A DNA stretch of 64,000 nucleotides from Acidobacteriota bacterium (GTDB lineage Bacteria > Acidobacteriota > Terriglobia > Acidiferrales > UBA7541): positions 37,872-101,871 of the forward strand of contig JAKASX010000003.1 in NCBI GenBank assembly GCA_021818865.1, written 5' to 3'. Of this stretch, positions 35,301-42,891 are shown one piece after another; positions within the stretch are counted from its first letter, which is position 1, and every line of letters begins with the position of its first letter. The position numbers and the translations under genes were made by a program. The notes under the pieces were generated by a model. It was not told the origin of the DNA and ran no database searches. It saw only the letters and a list, made by a program, of their open reading frames with translations.

Positions 35301-36809
35301 CTAATCGCCCGGCCGAATGTCGAAAATGTGCGCGCGGCCCGCGTCGAGCCGGATGTAAAGGCCGGTGGCAAGTTCCTCGCGCGACCGCGGATACGCTACG
35401 TCGTGCAATTCATCGCGCAGCAGGAAACGCGCGGCATCCGCGCAAGCCTCCTCGCCCAGCGCGACGCGAGCCTGCGCGGCGCTTCGCGTGGGATTGGCTG
35501 CAACCAGTTTCCAGCTTTGCGCCGTGCGCCACTCATACACGATGAGATTTTCGTGGCTCTGGTCGCCAGCCGGTTCGGGCGCGAGCAGCCTCCACGCGCC
35601 GCGATGAAATACATCGGTATCGGTCAGGCGAAGCAGGCGTTCGTAGAGAGCCTGGAGCGCGGTATCAACTGGCTCCTCTGGCGCGCGGCCGAGTTCGACA
35701 GGCAATTGGATTTTTTCGCCCTCGATCTGGCCGTGGAAAAAGAAACGCATGCCAGGCGCCGTCGCTGCCAGCGTTGCCGCGGCTTCGATGCGATCGGGCG
35801 AAAAAATTGCGGCGGCGCGTTGCTCGTCGTGATTTTCAAGGAAGCGGGCCATGCGCTGTTGGCGCGCGAAATCGGAGCCAAGCGCCCGACGCACGCCGTC
35901 GGCCGAGCCGTCGCGCAGCGCATCGTAGAATTTTTTGTCGTAGGTGAACGCGAACCCCAGATCCTGCAATTGCATCTCGGTGTCCCAATACACTTCGGCC
36001 AGCCAGACGATGCTGGGCGCCGCAGCCAGCACTTCGCCCCAATACTCTTCGCGTGGCGCGGGTTGCGCGGCGAGCGAACTCCACGTCCGGGCGAAAATAC
36101 CGTTCAGTGCGAGCATGGCCATATCGCAACGCACGCCGTCGGCGTGTCGCGCGATCCGGCGAATCGTTTCAGCGGCTGCTTGACGCAAGCCGGGATCGAA
36201 CAGGTTCAATTGGGCCGTATCCGGCCACGGGGGAAAGTAGGGATCGCGGCCGTGCGCCAGAAATCGCAATTTGCCGGATTTTTCTTCAATCAGAGCGAAC
36301 CGCTCGGGAGCAGCGCGGAAATCGGATTCCCGGCCTTCGAGGTAGAAATGCAGGTTGCGGTTGGTCCATGGGTGGTCGAGCGCGGTGTGATTGGGAACGA
36401 AATCGAGCATCAGGCGGATGCCGCGCTCGTGCAGCTTTCGCCGCGCCACGGCTACTTCTCGCCAGGAACCGATGCGGGAATCGGGCCGGTAATCGGCGAT
36501 GGCGTAGGGCGATCCAACGACGTCCTCAAGTTTCCAGTCCGGCAGCGCGCGATCGCATTCGCCAAATCGCGCCGGATCGCAGCGAAAAAGCTGGCGCGCG
36601 CGCGGGCTTCGGCGCCAAATGCCCATTAGCCAAACCCAATCGAAACCGAGTTGCCGGATGCGATCCCATTCGGCGTCGGGGACTTCACCAAGGTTGAGCG
36701 AGCGTCCTGCTTGGCTGGAAAGACGGTCGAGCCACGTCCACACGGGGATTTCGAGCAGATGCGGATGCGGACGCACGGAAAGCGGTGCGGGCGAAGTTCG
36801 AGCCGGCAA
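35301..36809 (-). CDS. GH13 alpha-amylase-family protein
   Basis: About 502 residues from a TTG at 36809 preceded by AAAGGAG with eight-base spacing; a TTG at 36851 would add 14 residues but has no ribosome site. The four GH13 regions are visible: MLDFVPNH (I), DGVRCDMA with the nucleophile Asp (II), WLAEVYW with the acid Glu (III) and FLENHDE (IV). The barrel is followed by a beta-rich C-terminal domain. No signal peptide is present, so the enzyme is probably cytoplasmic and acts on glycogen, maltodextrin or trehalose-like glucans. Confidence 0.88.
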   Translation of the reverse strand: MPARTSPAPLSVRPHPHLLEIPVWTWLDRLSSQAGRSLNLGEVPDAEWDRIRQLGFDWVWLMGIWRRSPRARQLFRCDPARFGECDRALPDWKLEDVVGSPYAIADYRPDSRIGSWREVAVARRKLHERGIRLMLDFVPNHTALDHPWTNRNLHFYLEGRESDFRAAPERFALIEEKSGKLRFLAHGRDPYFPPWPDTAQLNLFDPGLRQAAAETIRRIARHADGVRCDMAMLALNGIFARTWSSLAAQPAPREEYWGEVLAAAPSIVWLAEVYWDTEMQLQDLGFAFTYDKKFYDALRDGSADGVRRALGSDFARQQRMARFLENHDEQRAAAIFSPDRIEAAATLAATAPGMRFFFHGQIEGEKIQLPVELGRAPEEPVDTALQALYERLLRLTDTDVFHRGAWRLLAPEPAGDQSHENLIVYEWRTAQSWKLVAANPTRSAAQARVALGEEACADAARFLLRDELHDVAYPRSREELATGLYIRLDAGRAHIFDIRPGD

Positions 36810-37026
36810 CGGCAAAGCTCCTTTCGCGGGGTCTTTCCCATGATAAGGCAAAAGGGTGTCCGGGACAGGTTGGAAAAAGAAAAAAGCAACGCGAGACCTT
36901 CCGCGCGAATCTATTAGGGCAAGGCTGCGGGGGAGACCTGCTTGCCTTTTGTCGAAGAATCAGAATATCCACACGGCGCGGGCGAACCATAGCCGGGGAT
37001 ACCCGCTCCGGGACGGAGGGGTAGAG

Positions 37027-37374
37027 ATGGTGAAGCGGTTGTTGTTTGCATCAGTAGCGGTGCTGTTCTTCGCCGGACTGACGTTCGCGGCGGGTTCGAA
37101 GGCCGCAAACGCTGCGTCGAAGGAAAAGACGTACGTTGGCGTGATCACCGATTCGCATTGCGGCGTGAAAGGCCATATGGGCAGCGCGGCGGAATGCGTG
37201 AAGGGTTGCGTCGCGCACGGAGCGAAGTACGCGCTGGCCTATCACAAGAAGGCGTACATCATTGAACCGCAGGACCTGGCGGCCAGCCATCCCGGCGGGT
37301 CGACGGTTCGCGTGCACGGCATGATCGAAGGCGACACCATTCACGCCACTTCGATCGAAGCGGTCAAGAAGTAA
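37027..37374 (+). CDS. Small secreted protein with conserved Cys pattern (DUF5818-like)
   Basis: This 115-residue protein starts at ATG 37027 with GGAGGGG upstream. The signal peptide is LLFASVAVLFFAGLTFAAG. The mature domain has TYVGVITDSHCGVKGHMG, then AAECVKGCVAHGAKYALAYH and VRVHGMIEGDTIHATSIEAV. The VGVITDSxCG start and the CxxxC pair match a small secreted family common in Acidobacteria whose function is unknown. Its own perfect UUCG terminator follows, so it is probably monocistronic and well expressed. Confidence 0.82.
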   Translation: MVKRLLFASVAVLFFAGLTFAAGSKAANAASKEKTYVGVITDSHCGVKGHMGSAAECVKGCVAHGAKYALAYHKKAYIIEPQDLAASHPGGSTVRVHGMIEGDTIHATSIEAVKK

Positions 37375-37434
37375 CTCCGGAGCGGAGAACCGGCGGCTGC
37401 CGCTTCCTCGCCTCCGTTTCAGCAAAGCTCAAGA

Positions 37435-37470
37435 ACGGGCGGTTCGCTTCGGCGAGCCGCTCGTTTTTTT
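37435..37470 (+). terminator. Rho-independent terminator with UUCG tetraloop
   Basis: A 13-bp stem (37435-37447 with 37452-37464, two wobble pairs) encloses the tetraloop TTCG, and a run of seven T (37464-37470) follows. It lies 60 bases after the small secreted gene and in its direction. It is the clearest intrinsic terminator of the window. Confidence 0.88.
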
Positions 37471-37488
37471 GTGCGAAAAAAAATGGCT

Positions 37489-39951
37489 TCAGTTGCCCAG
37501 AGGCGCGAAAGCGAGTTCGTGGATGGCCTTTTGTTCGAGTTCGTGGGCTTTGGCCGAACCAGTCGCCGGACTGGCCGACGCGGAGCGTTTCACCGACCGC
37601 AGCGCGACGCCGGGCCGCGCGAGCCGCTGCAGGCGCGGCAGCACGTGGTGCAGCGCACCCATGTTCGCCGGTTCTTCCTGCACCCAAACGATTTCCCGCG
37701 CGGAGGGATGCTCGGCGAGCGCTGCGGCGAGATCGTCCTCGGGGAAGGGATAGAGCTGATCGAGGAACAGGATTGCGGTCAAGGGGTCCTTGCGGCGCCG
37801 CCGCTCCTCGCGCAATTCGTGGCCGATTTTGCCGGTGACCAGGAGCACGCGGGCGGCGTCGTGAAGTTCCGCGTCCGGGACCACGGTGAGGAAACGCTCG
37901 CGCGAGAAATCGGCGAGCGGTGACGCGGCGTCTGGATGCCGCAGCATGCTTTTCGGCGTGAAGACGACGAGCGGCTTGCGCCAGGTGCGCAGTGCCTGCC
38001 GGCGCAGCAGATGAAAATACTGCGCCGCATTCGACGGCTGGCAGACCTGGATATTGTCCCGCGCGGTCAGCTGCAAAAAGCGCTCGATGCGAGCGCTCGA
38101 ATGCTCCGGTCCCTGGCCTTCGTAACCGTGCGGCAGGAGCAGCACGAGGCCCGAAGGCAGCGCCCATTTGTCCTCTGCGGCCACGATGAATTGGTCGATG
38201 ACGACTTGGGCGCCATTGGCGAAATCGCCGAATTGCGCTTCCCACAAAACGAGCGATTCGGGAAAATCGCGGCTGTAGCCGTATTCGAAGCCGAGCCCGG
38301 CCGCTTCCGAAAGCGGGGAATTGTAGACCTCGAAGCGGGCCTGCTCGGGCGAGAGATGTTCGAGCGGAATGTAGGGACGCTCGGTGCGCGTGTCGTAGAG
38401 GACCGCGTGGCGCTGATTGAACGTGCCCCGGCGGCTGTCTTCGCCGGCCAGACGCACCGGCACGCCCTCCCCGAGCAAGGTGCCAAAGGCGAGCGCTTCG
38501 GCCATGCCGTAGTCCACCGCGGCTTGGCCGCGGCCCATGGCGCCGCGCTGCTCGACGAGCCGCTTCACCTTCGGATGGACGGCGAAATTCTGGGGCCAGG
38601 AAGTGATCGCCTCGGCGACGCGGCCGAGCGTTTCGCGCGCAACGCCGGTTTTCACCTCGACCGACGGCGCCCAACGCCCGCTCTGATATTTCGACCAGTA
38701 CGGGGGCAGTTCGTGCAGCACCGGCGTTTTCGTCAGTTTGGCCGCTTTGGCGAGCGCTTCTTCCAGTTCGTGGCGCGCCTTCGCGACGACCGGCGCGGGA
38801 TCGACGCCGATGCGCTTGGCGTAGAGTTCGCCGAGCGGCGGATGCTCCTTGATTTTGGCGTAGAGCACAGGCTGCGTGATCGTCGGATCGTCCACTTCGC
38901 TGTGGCCGTGCCGCCGGTAACCCACCAGGTCCACGACGACGTCGGTGCCGAACGTGCGGCGAAACTCCTCGGCTATGCGGCCCACGCGGACGATGGCGTC
39001 GGGGTCCTCGCCGTTCACGTGGAAAATGGGAATCGGCAGGCGGCGCGCGAGGTCGCTCGCGAAACGCGAGGAATGCAGGTCGGCGGGACCGGTGGTGAAA
39101 CCAATTAAGTTGTTCACGACCACGTGAAACGTGCCGCCGACGGTGTAGCCCTCGAGATTCGCCATGTTCAGCGTTTCCGCGGTCACGCCCTGGCCGGCGA
39201 AGGCGCCGTCTCCGTGCAAAACGATCGGCACCACCTGTTCCCGGCCGTCCGGTCCGAGCCTCATCTGCTTGGCGCGCACGCGGCCCATCGCCACCGGGTT
39301 CACCGCCTCCAGGTGGCTGGGATTCGAAACCATGTGCATTTCGAGCGAGCGGCCGCCGCGTGTGACGTAGACGCCGGTGGCGCCGCGATGGTATTTGACG
39401 TCGCCTCCGCCGAGCACGCTGCGCGGATCGACGTCCTCGAAGCGGGCGAGAATATCCACGGCGGGCCGGCCGACGATGTGCAGCATCAGGTTCAGCCGTC
39501 CACGATGGCTCATCGCGACGACCGCTTTTTGCGCGCCGGCAGCCGCGGAGGTTTCGAGCGCTTCATCGAGCAGCGGCAGGACGCCGCTGGTTCCCTCGAG
39601 CGAAAATCGTTTGGTGCCGATGTAGTGCGCCTGCAGCACCTGCTCGAAAACGTCGGCGCGCACCAAGCGGCCGAGCACCCATCGGCGGTCGATTTCGGGC
39701 GCTTCGCTTTCCATGCGCTCCTCGATCCAGCGGCGCACTTCGGGATCGGGAATGTGCATGAATTCCACGCCGATCGAGCCGCAATAGATCGCGCGAGCCT
39801 GCTCGGCGGCTTCGCCGTCGAGGGCGAGGTCGGGGTGAGTGGCCGGGCGGAAAAAGCCGAGTGGATCGAGATCCGCTTCCAGATAGCCCCAGCGGCGAAA
39901 CGTATCAAACACCAAATCGCGTTCTTCGAGTACTGCCTTGCCTGTTTTCAT
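37489..39951 (-). CDS. sucA: 2-oxoglutarate dehydrogenase E1 component
   Basis: The 820-residue thiamine diphosphate enzyme oxidatively decarboxylates 2-oxoglutarate in the TCA cycle. Motifs: VVAMSHRGRLNLM, MVSNPSHLEAVNPVAMG, the ThDP site HGDGAFAGQGVTAETLNMAN ending in VVNNLIGFTT, GYRRHGHSEVDDP, and LAGEDSRRGTFNQRH in the C-terminal half. It is shorter than the E. coli enzyme at the N-terminus, where the E2-binding arm lies. No E2 or E3 gene is adjacent. A TATACT hexamer (39972-39967) about 16 bases before the ATG suggests a very short leader. Confidence 0.94.
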   Translation of the reverse strand: MKTGKAVLEERDLVFDTFRRWGYLEADLDPLGFFRPATHPDLALDGEAAEQARAIYCGSIGVEFMHIPDPEVRRWIEERMESEAPEIDRRWVLGRLVRADVFEQVLQAHYIGTKRFSLEGTSGVLPLLDEALETSAAAGAQKAVVAMSHRGRLNLMLHIVGRPAVDILARFEDVDPRSVLGGGDVKYHRGATGVYVTRGGRSLEMHMVSNPSHLEAVNPVAMGRVRAKQMRLGPDGREQVVPIVLHGDGAFAGQGVTAETLNMANLEGYTVGGTFHVVVNNLIGFTTGPADLHSSRFASDLARRLPIPIFHVNGEDPDAIVRVGRIAEEFRRTFGTDVVVDLVGYRRHGHSEVDDPTITQPVLYAKIKEHPPLGELYAKRIGVDPAPVVAKARHELEEALAKAAKLTKTPVLHELPPYWSKYQSGRWAPSVEVKTGVARETLGRVAEAITSWPQNFAVHPKVKRLVEQRGAMGRGQAAVDYGMAEALAFGTLLGEGVPVRLAGEDSRRGTFNQRHAVLYDTRTERPYIPLEHLSPEQARFEVYNSPLSEAAGLGFEYGYSRDFPESLVLWEAQFGDFANGAQVVIDQFIVAAEDKWALPSGLVLLLPHGYEGQGPEHSSARIERFLQLTARDNIQVCQPSNAAQYFHLLRRQALRTWRKPLVVFTPKSMLRHPDAASPLADFSRERFLTVVPDAELHDAARVLLVTGKIGHELREERRRRKDPLTAILFLDQLYPFPEDDLAAALAEHPSAREIVWVQEEPANMGALHHVLPRLQRLARPGVALRSVKRSASASPATGSAKAHELEQKAIHELAFAPLGN

Positions 39952-40071
39952 GGTTGTCCGACGTTCAGTATAGCGAATTTCGGCGCGGGCGTTTCGTCGG
40001 CGCGGCGCGACGCGAGCGCGCAGCGAAGCGGCGGCGCAGGCACGGGCGTCTGGCGAGCGACGCGCGGCGGA

Positions 40072-40272
40072 CTAAACGCCCGGGTACATTTCGAAGAAGG
40101 CTTCGATGGATTGCCCGAGCACGCGTTCGATATCTTCCTTGCCGCCTTCGATCAGGTGCATGGTGATCGAAGCGGTTTTGCCGTTTTTCAGCTTCACCGT
40201 TGCTTCCTGCACCCGCTCCACATCGTCGGCGGGAAACAGCCGCATGCCGTAGACCAGCGCAAGTTTCGCCAT
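40072..40272 (-). CDS. Small conserved hypothetical protein (66 aa)
   Basis: This compact 66-residue ORF starts at ATG 40272 with GGGAGAG upstream: MAKLALVYGMRLFPADDVER, VQEATVKLKNGKTASITMHL, then IEGGKEDIERVLGQSIEAFF. The composition and alternating charge look like a real cytoplasmic protein, perhaps a small beta-alpha fold. I do not know a named family. It lies 120 bases upstream of sucA on the same strand and could share its transcript. Confidence 0.6.
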   Translation of the reverse strand: MAKLALVYGMRLFPADDVERVQEATVKLKNGKTASITMHLIEGGKEDIERVLGQSIEAFFEMYPGV

Positions 40273-40453
40273 CTGTCGTCTCTCCCGGTTTGGGACGCGC
40301 GGCGTGGGCCGGCAGCGTCCTGTTGAGCCTATTTCGCTTGCGGCGGAGGAGTCAAATTCCGCGCTCCGTCCGGCACGGATTGAGCGATAATCGGAACATC
40401 CCTCTCGGGCGGTGGCACATCTCAACGGGAGCGGTCCCGAACGGAGTGGACTG

Positions 40454-41281
40454 ATGAACGTGCGACCGAGCCTTTTCGCTTCCCTGATTCTGGTTCTTGC
40501 TGCAACCGCGGCCGCTCAAGCGCCCGCAACGACGGCCGGCCACGCGGCGGCCGCAAACGCGGCAACGGCGGTGCCTGCCGCGTCAGCGAAGGCCGCGCCG
40601 AAGCCGGCTGCAACCGCGCCGTCGGCGAAACCTGCGATGATCGAGGTCCCGACCGGGACGAAAATTCCCCTGGTGCTCGAAAATGCGATCTCCACACGCA
40701 CCGCGCGGCCCGGCGACCCCGTCTATTTCGAAACGCTCTATCCGATTCTGACCGGCGGCCGCATCGTGATTCCCGCCGGGTCGTACATGAGCGGGGAAAT
40801 TCTGAAGGCGAAAAAGCCCGGACGCATTAAGGGGCGCGGGCTGCTCATGCTGAAACTCACCCAGCTCATCCTGCCCAACGGCTATACCGTGAATCTGGCG
40901 GGAACACCGCGGGACGCCGGCACCGGCGGCGGCGAAACGATGAATCACGAAGGCGAGCTCAAAGGGCCGACCAGCCGCGCGCAGGACGCGGGCGAAATCA
41001 TTCGCAGCACGGTCTACGGCACGGCGATCGGCGCGGCCGCAGGCGGCAGCCTGACGGGCGCGAGAACGGGGATGGGCATCGGCGCCGTTGCGGGACTTCT
41101 GGGCGTGTTGCTGACGCGCGGACCGAACGCGCAAATGCCGCGCGGCACGACGCTCGACGTTGTGCTCGACCACCCCGTTGAACTGCTCGCTTCGCGCGTG
41201 CACTTCACCTCGCCCGGCAAAGCGCCCGATCTGGCCGGTCCGCCGAATCGGCAGGCGCGGCGCCGAGCGGTTCCCTTCTAA
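40454..41281 (+). CDS. Secreted TrbI-like beta-domain / glycine-zipper protein 1
   Basis: A 275-residue exported protein. The signal peptide is SLFASLILVLAATAAAQ; an Ala/Pro/Lys-rich linker extends to about residue 60. Then comes a beta-barrel-like domain: VPTGTKIPLVLENAISTRTA, GDPVYFETLYPI, GRIVIPAGSYMSGEILKAKK. This pattern (a tunable threshold barrel with IPAG) resembles the C-terminal domain of TrbI/VirB10. A glycine zipper (AIGAAAGGSLTGARTGMGIG) near 200-220 suggests membrane association. The protein at 47266-48093 has the same order of parts and the same length. The function is unknown; an envelope role is likely. Confidence 0.8.
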   Translation: MNVRPSLFASLILVLAATAAAQAPATTAGHAAAANAATAVPAASAKAAPKPAATAPSAKPAMIEVPTGTKIPLVLENAISTRTARPGDPVYFETLYPILTGGRIVIPAGSYMSGEILKAKKPGRIKGRGLLMLKLTQLILPNGYTVNLAGTPRDAGTGGGETMNHEGELKGPTSRAQDAGEIIRSTVYGTAIGAAAGGSLTGARTGMGIGAVAGLLGVLLTRGPNAQMPRGTTLDVVLDHPVELLASRVHFTSPGKAPDLAGPPNRQARRRAVPF

Positions 41282-41297
41282 ACGGCGGAATCGCGGA

Positions 41298-41370
41298 AAA
41301 CCGAACCTCGAAAAGCGAAACTCGAAACGCGAAGTTCGAATCTAAAATTTCACATCTCAAATTCCAAATG
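41298..41370. repeat. Degenerate CGAAACTC/ATTCCAAAT repeats
   Basis: The 219-base convergent gap before thiO contains CGGAAAACCGAACCTCGAAA, GCGAAACTCGAAACGCGAAG and TTCGAATCTAAAATTTCAC in succession, an AT-rich stretch of the same type as at 15876 and 27957. The rest of the gap shows no gene and no strong hairpin. Confidence 0.5.
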
Positions 41371-41500
41371 GGAAAGAGATCCTTGCGGGGATGGATGTTT
41401 CTCCCGTTGCTTTGCGTTCATCCATGGAAAATCAAAGAGAGCTGACGAGCGCGCCGGCATGAGTACCGGCCGTTCGTGGCGGGAAAATCAGGACGCGCAC

Positions 41501-42613
41501 CTACGGTGCGGGCGACGCGAAGCGGAAGGGGCTGAAAGGATCCAGCGAAACCTCGGGTGGCTGCCCGAGCAGCCATGCGCGAGCGAGCCGTGCGGTGATC
41601 GGCGCGAGCAGGATGCCATCGCGATAGTGGCCCGTGGCGATGGAAAGATTTTCGATTTCCGTGGGTCCGAGGATGGGCAGGTGGTCGGGAGAATCGGGGC
41701 GCAAGCCGGCCCAGGTCTCCAGAATCACCGCGTTTTCGAGCGATGGAGCTATTTCGGCCGCGCCGTTTAGGATCTTTCGCAGGCCGCCCGCCGTGACGCT
41801 TTTATCGAAGCCCGCATTTTCGAGCGTGCTGCCGGCGAAAACGCGGCCATCGGGACGCGGAACCAGGTAGCCGCGCTCGGAACGGATCATCGTGCGGGGA
41901 CGTGCCGCGCCTCCATCGAGAGCGGCCATCTGGCCGCGCACCGGGCGCGTGGGAGCGTAGCGCGCCACACCTTCGATAGCCGCCGAGTAGCAACCGGCGG
42001 CAATCACCACGCGAGCGGCGGAGATTTCGCCCGCGGCGGTCGCCACGCCGCGGCAACGGCCCCGCTCGATGAGCGCGCGAAAAACTTCGGCGCCTGCTTC
42101 GATGGCAACGCCGCGCCGCTCGGCGGCGGCGCGTAGCGCGCGTCCCAGCGCGCGCGGATCCACAGAAGCCTCCTCGGCAAACCAGACAGCCGCGGCTACC
42201 TCGGGATTCAGGCTGGGTTCGCGTCGCCGGGCTTCTTCGCCGGTGAGCGGCTCACCATCGAGGCCCGCGCGAGCGAGGGCGGCCAGGAATTCGCCTTGGG
42301 TGTGATTGGCGCGGCCGCCGAAGAAGACGACGAGCGAACCTTGGCGCTCGAAGTCGGTGTGAATGCCGGCTATCGATTCGAGTTGCTCGACAAATCCGGG
42401 ATAGAGATCGAGCGCGGCGCGCGCGAGCGGAACGAGCGGTGGCAGATGAGGCGCTTCGGCGGAGGGCGAAAGCATGCCTGCCGCGGCCCAACTGGCTTCG
42501 GCGCCGGGTTTCTGGCGGTCGAGCAGCCGTACCTTCCAGCCCTCCCCTGCCATCTCCCAAGCGATCGCGCAGCCGATTGCGCCCCCACCGACGATCAAAA
42601 GGTCTTCGCTCAT
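41501..42613 (-). CDS. thiO: Glycine oxidase-like FAD enzyme
   Basis: A 370-residue FAD-dependent amine oxidase: LLIVGGGAIGCAIAWEMAGE at the N-terminus, then PGAEASWAAAGMLSP, GYLVPRPDGRVFAGSTLENA and the closing GHYRDGILLAPITARLARAW, all typical of ThiO. ThiO oxidises glycine to the imine for the thiazole moiety of thiamine. No thiG, thiS or thiF is adjacent. It is divergent from the OmpA-type gene. D-amino acid oxidase activity is an alternative. Confidence 0.87.
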   Translation of the reverse strand: MSEDLLIVGGGAIGCAIAWEMAGEGWKVRLLDRQKPGAEASWAAAGMLSPSAEAPHLPPLVPLARAALDLYPGFVEQLESIAGIHTDFERQGSLVVFFGGRANHTQGEFLAALARAGLDGEPLTGEEARRREPSLNPEVAAAVWFAEEASVDPRALGRALRAAAERRGVAIEAGAEVFRALIERGRCRGVATAAGEISAARVVIAAGCYSAAIEGVARYAPTRPVRGQMAALDGGAARPRTMIRSERGYLVPRPDGRVFAGSTLENAGFDKSVTAGGLRKILNGAAEIAPSLENAVILETWAGLRPDSPDHLPILGPTEIENLSIATGHYRDGILLAPITARLARAWLLGQPPEVSLDPFSPFRFASPAP

Positions 42614-42703
42614 CGTTCTCCATCATATAACGGCGGGTCAGGGTATGCGCGGTGGGGCGTTCCATTACCCCCGTAACAATAAGAAAACCTCGGACAGATA
42701 GGT

Positions 42704-42732
42704 TTGACTGTGGTTGAGGCTGAGTTTATTCT
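42704..42732 (+). promoter_or_regulatory. Candidate sigma-70 promoter for the OmpA-type gene
   Basis: TTGACT (42704-42709), a 17-base spacer and TATTCT (42727-42732) lie in the 278-base divergent gap between thiO and the OmpA-type gene. Transcription would begin near 42739, leaving an untranslated leader of about 150 bases. Confidence 0.45.
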
Positions 42733-42891
42733 CTAGCTTGTCCCACGGGGCCGATTGTAATCCTGCGAGCAGTCGGCTATGGCTTGCGTTGTCGTCCGAG
42801 CCGTTGCTCTAAAAAGTGAAAGCACCGCAAAAGCTACATTAGTTGGGGCAGGCGTGTGAATGGGCGGTTGTTGACAGATTCAGGAGGGAGC

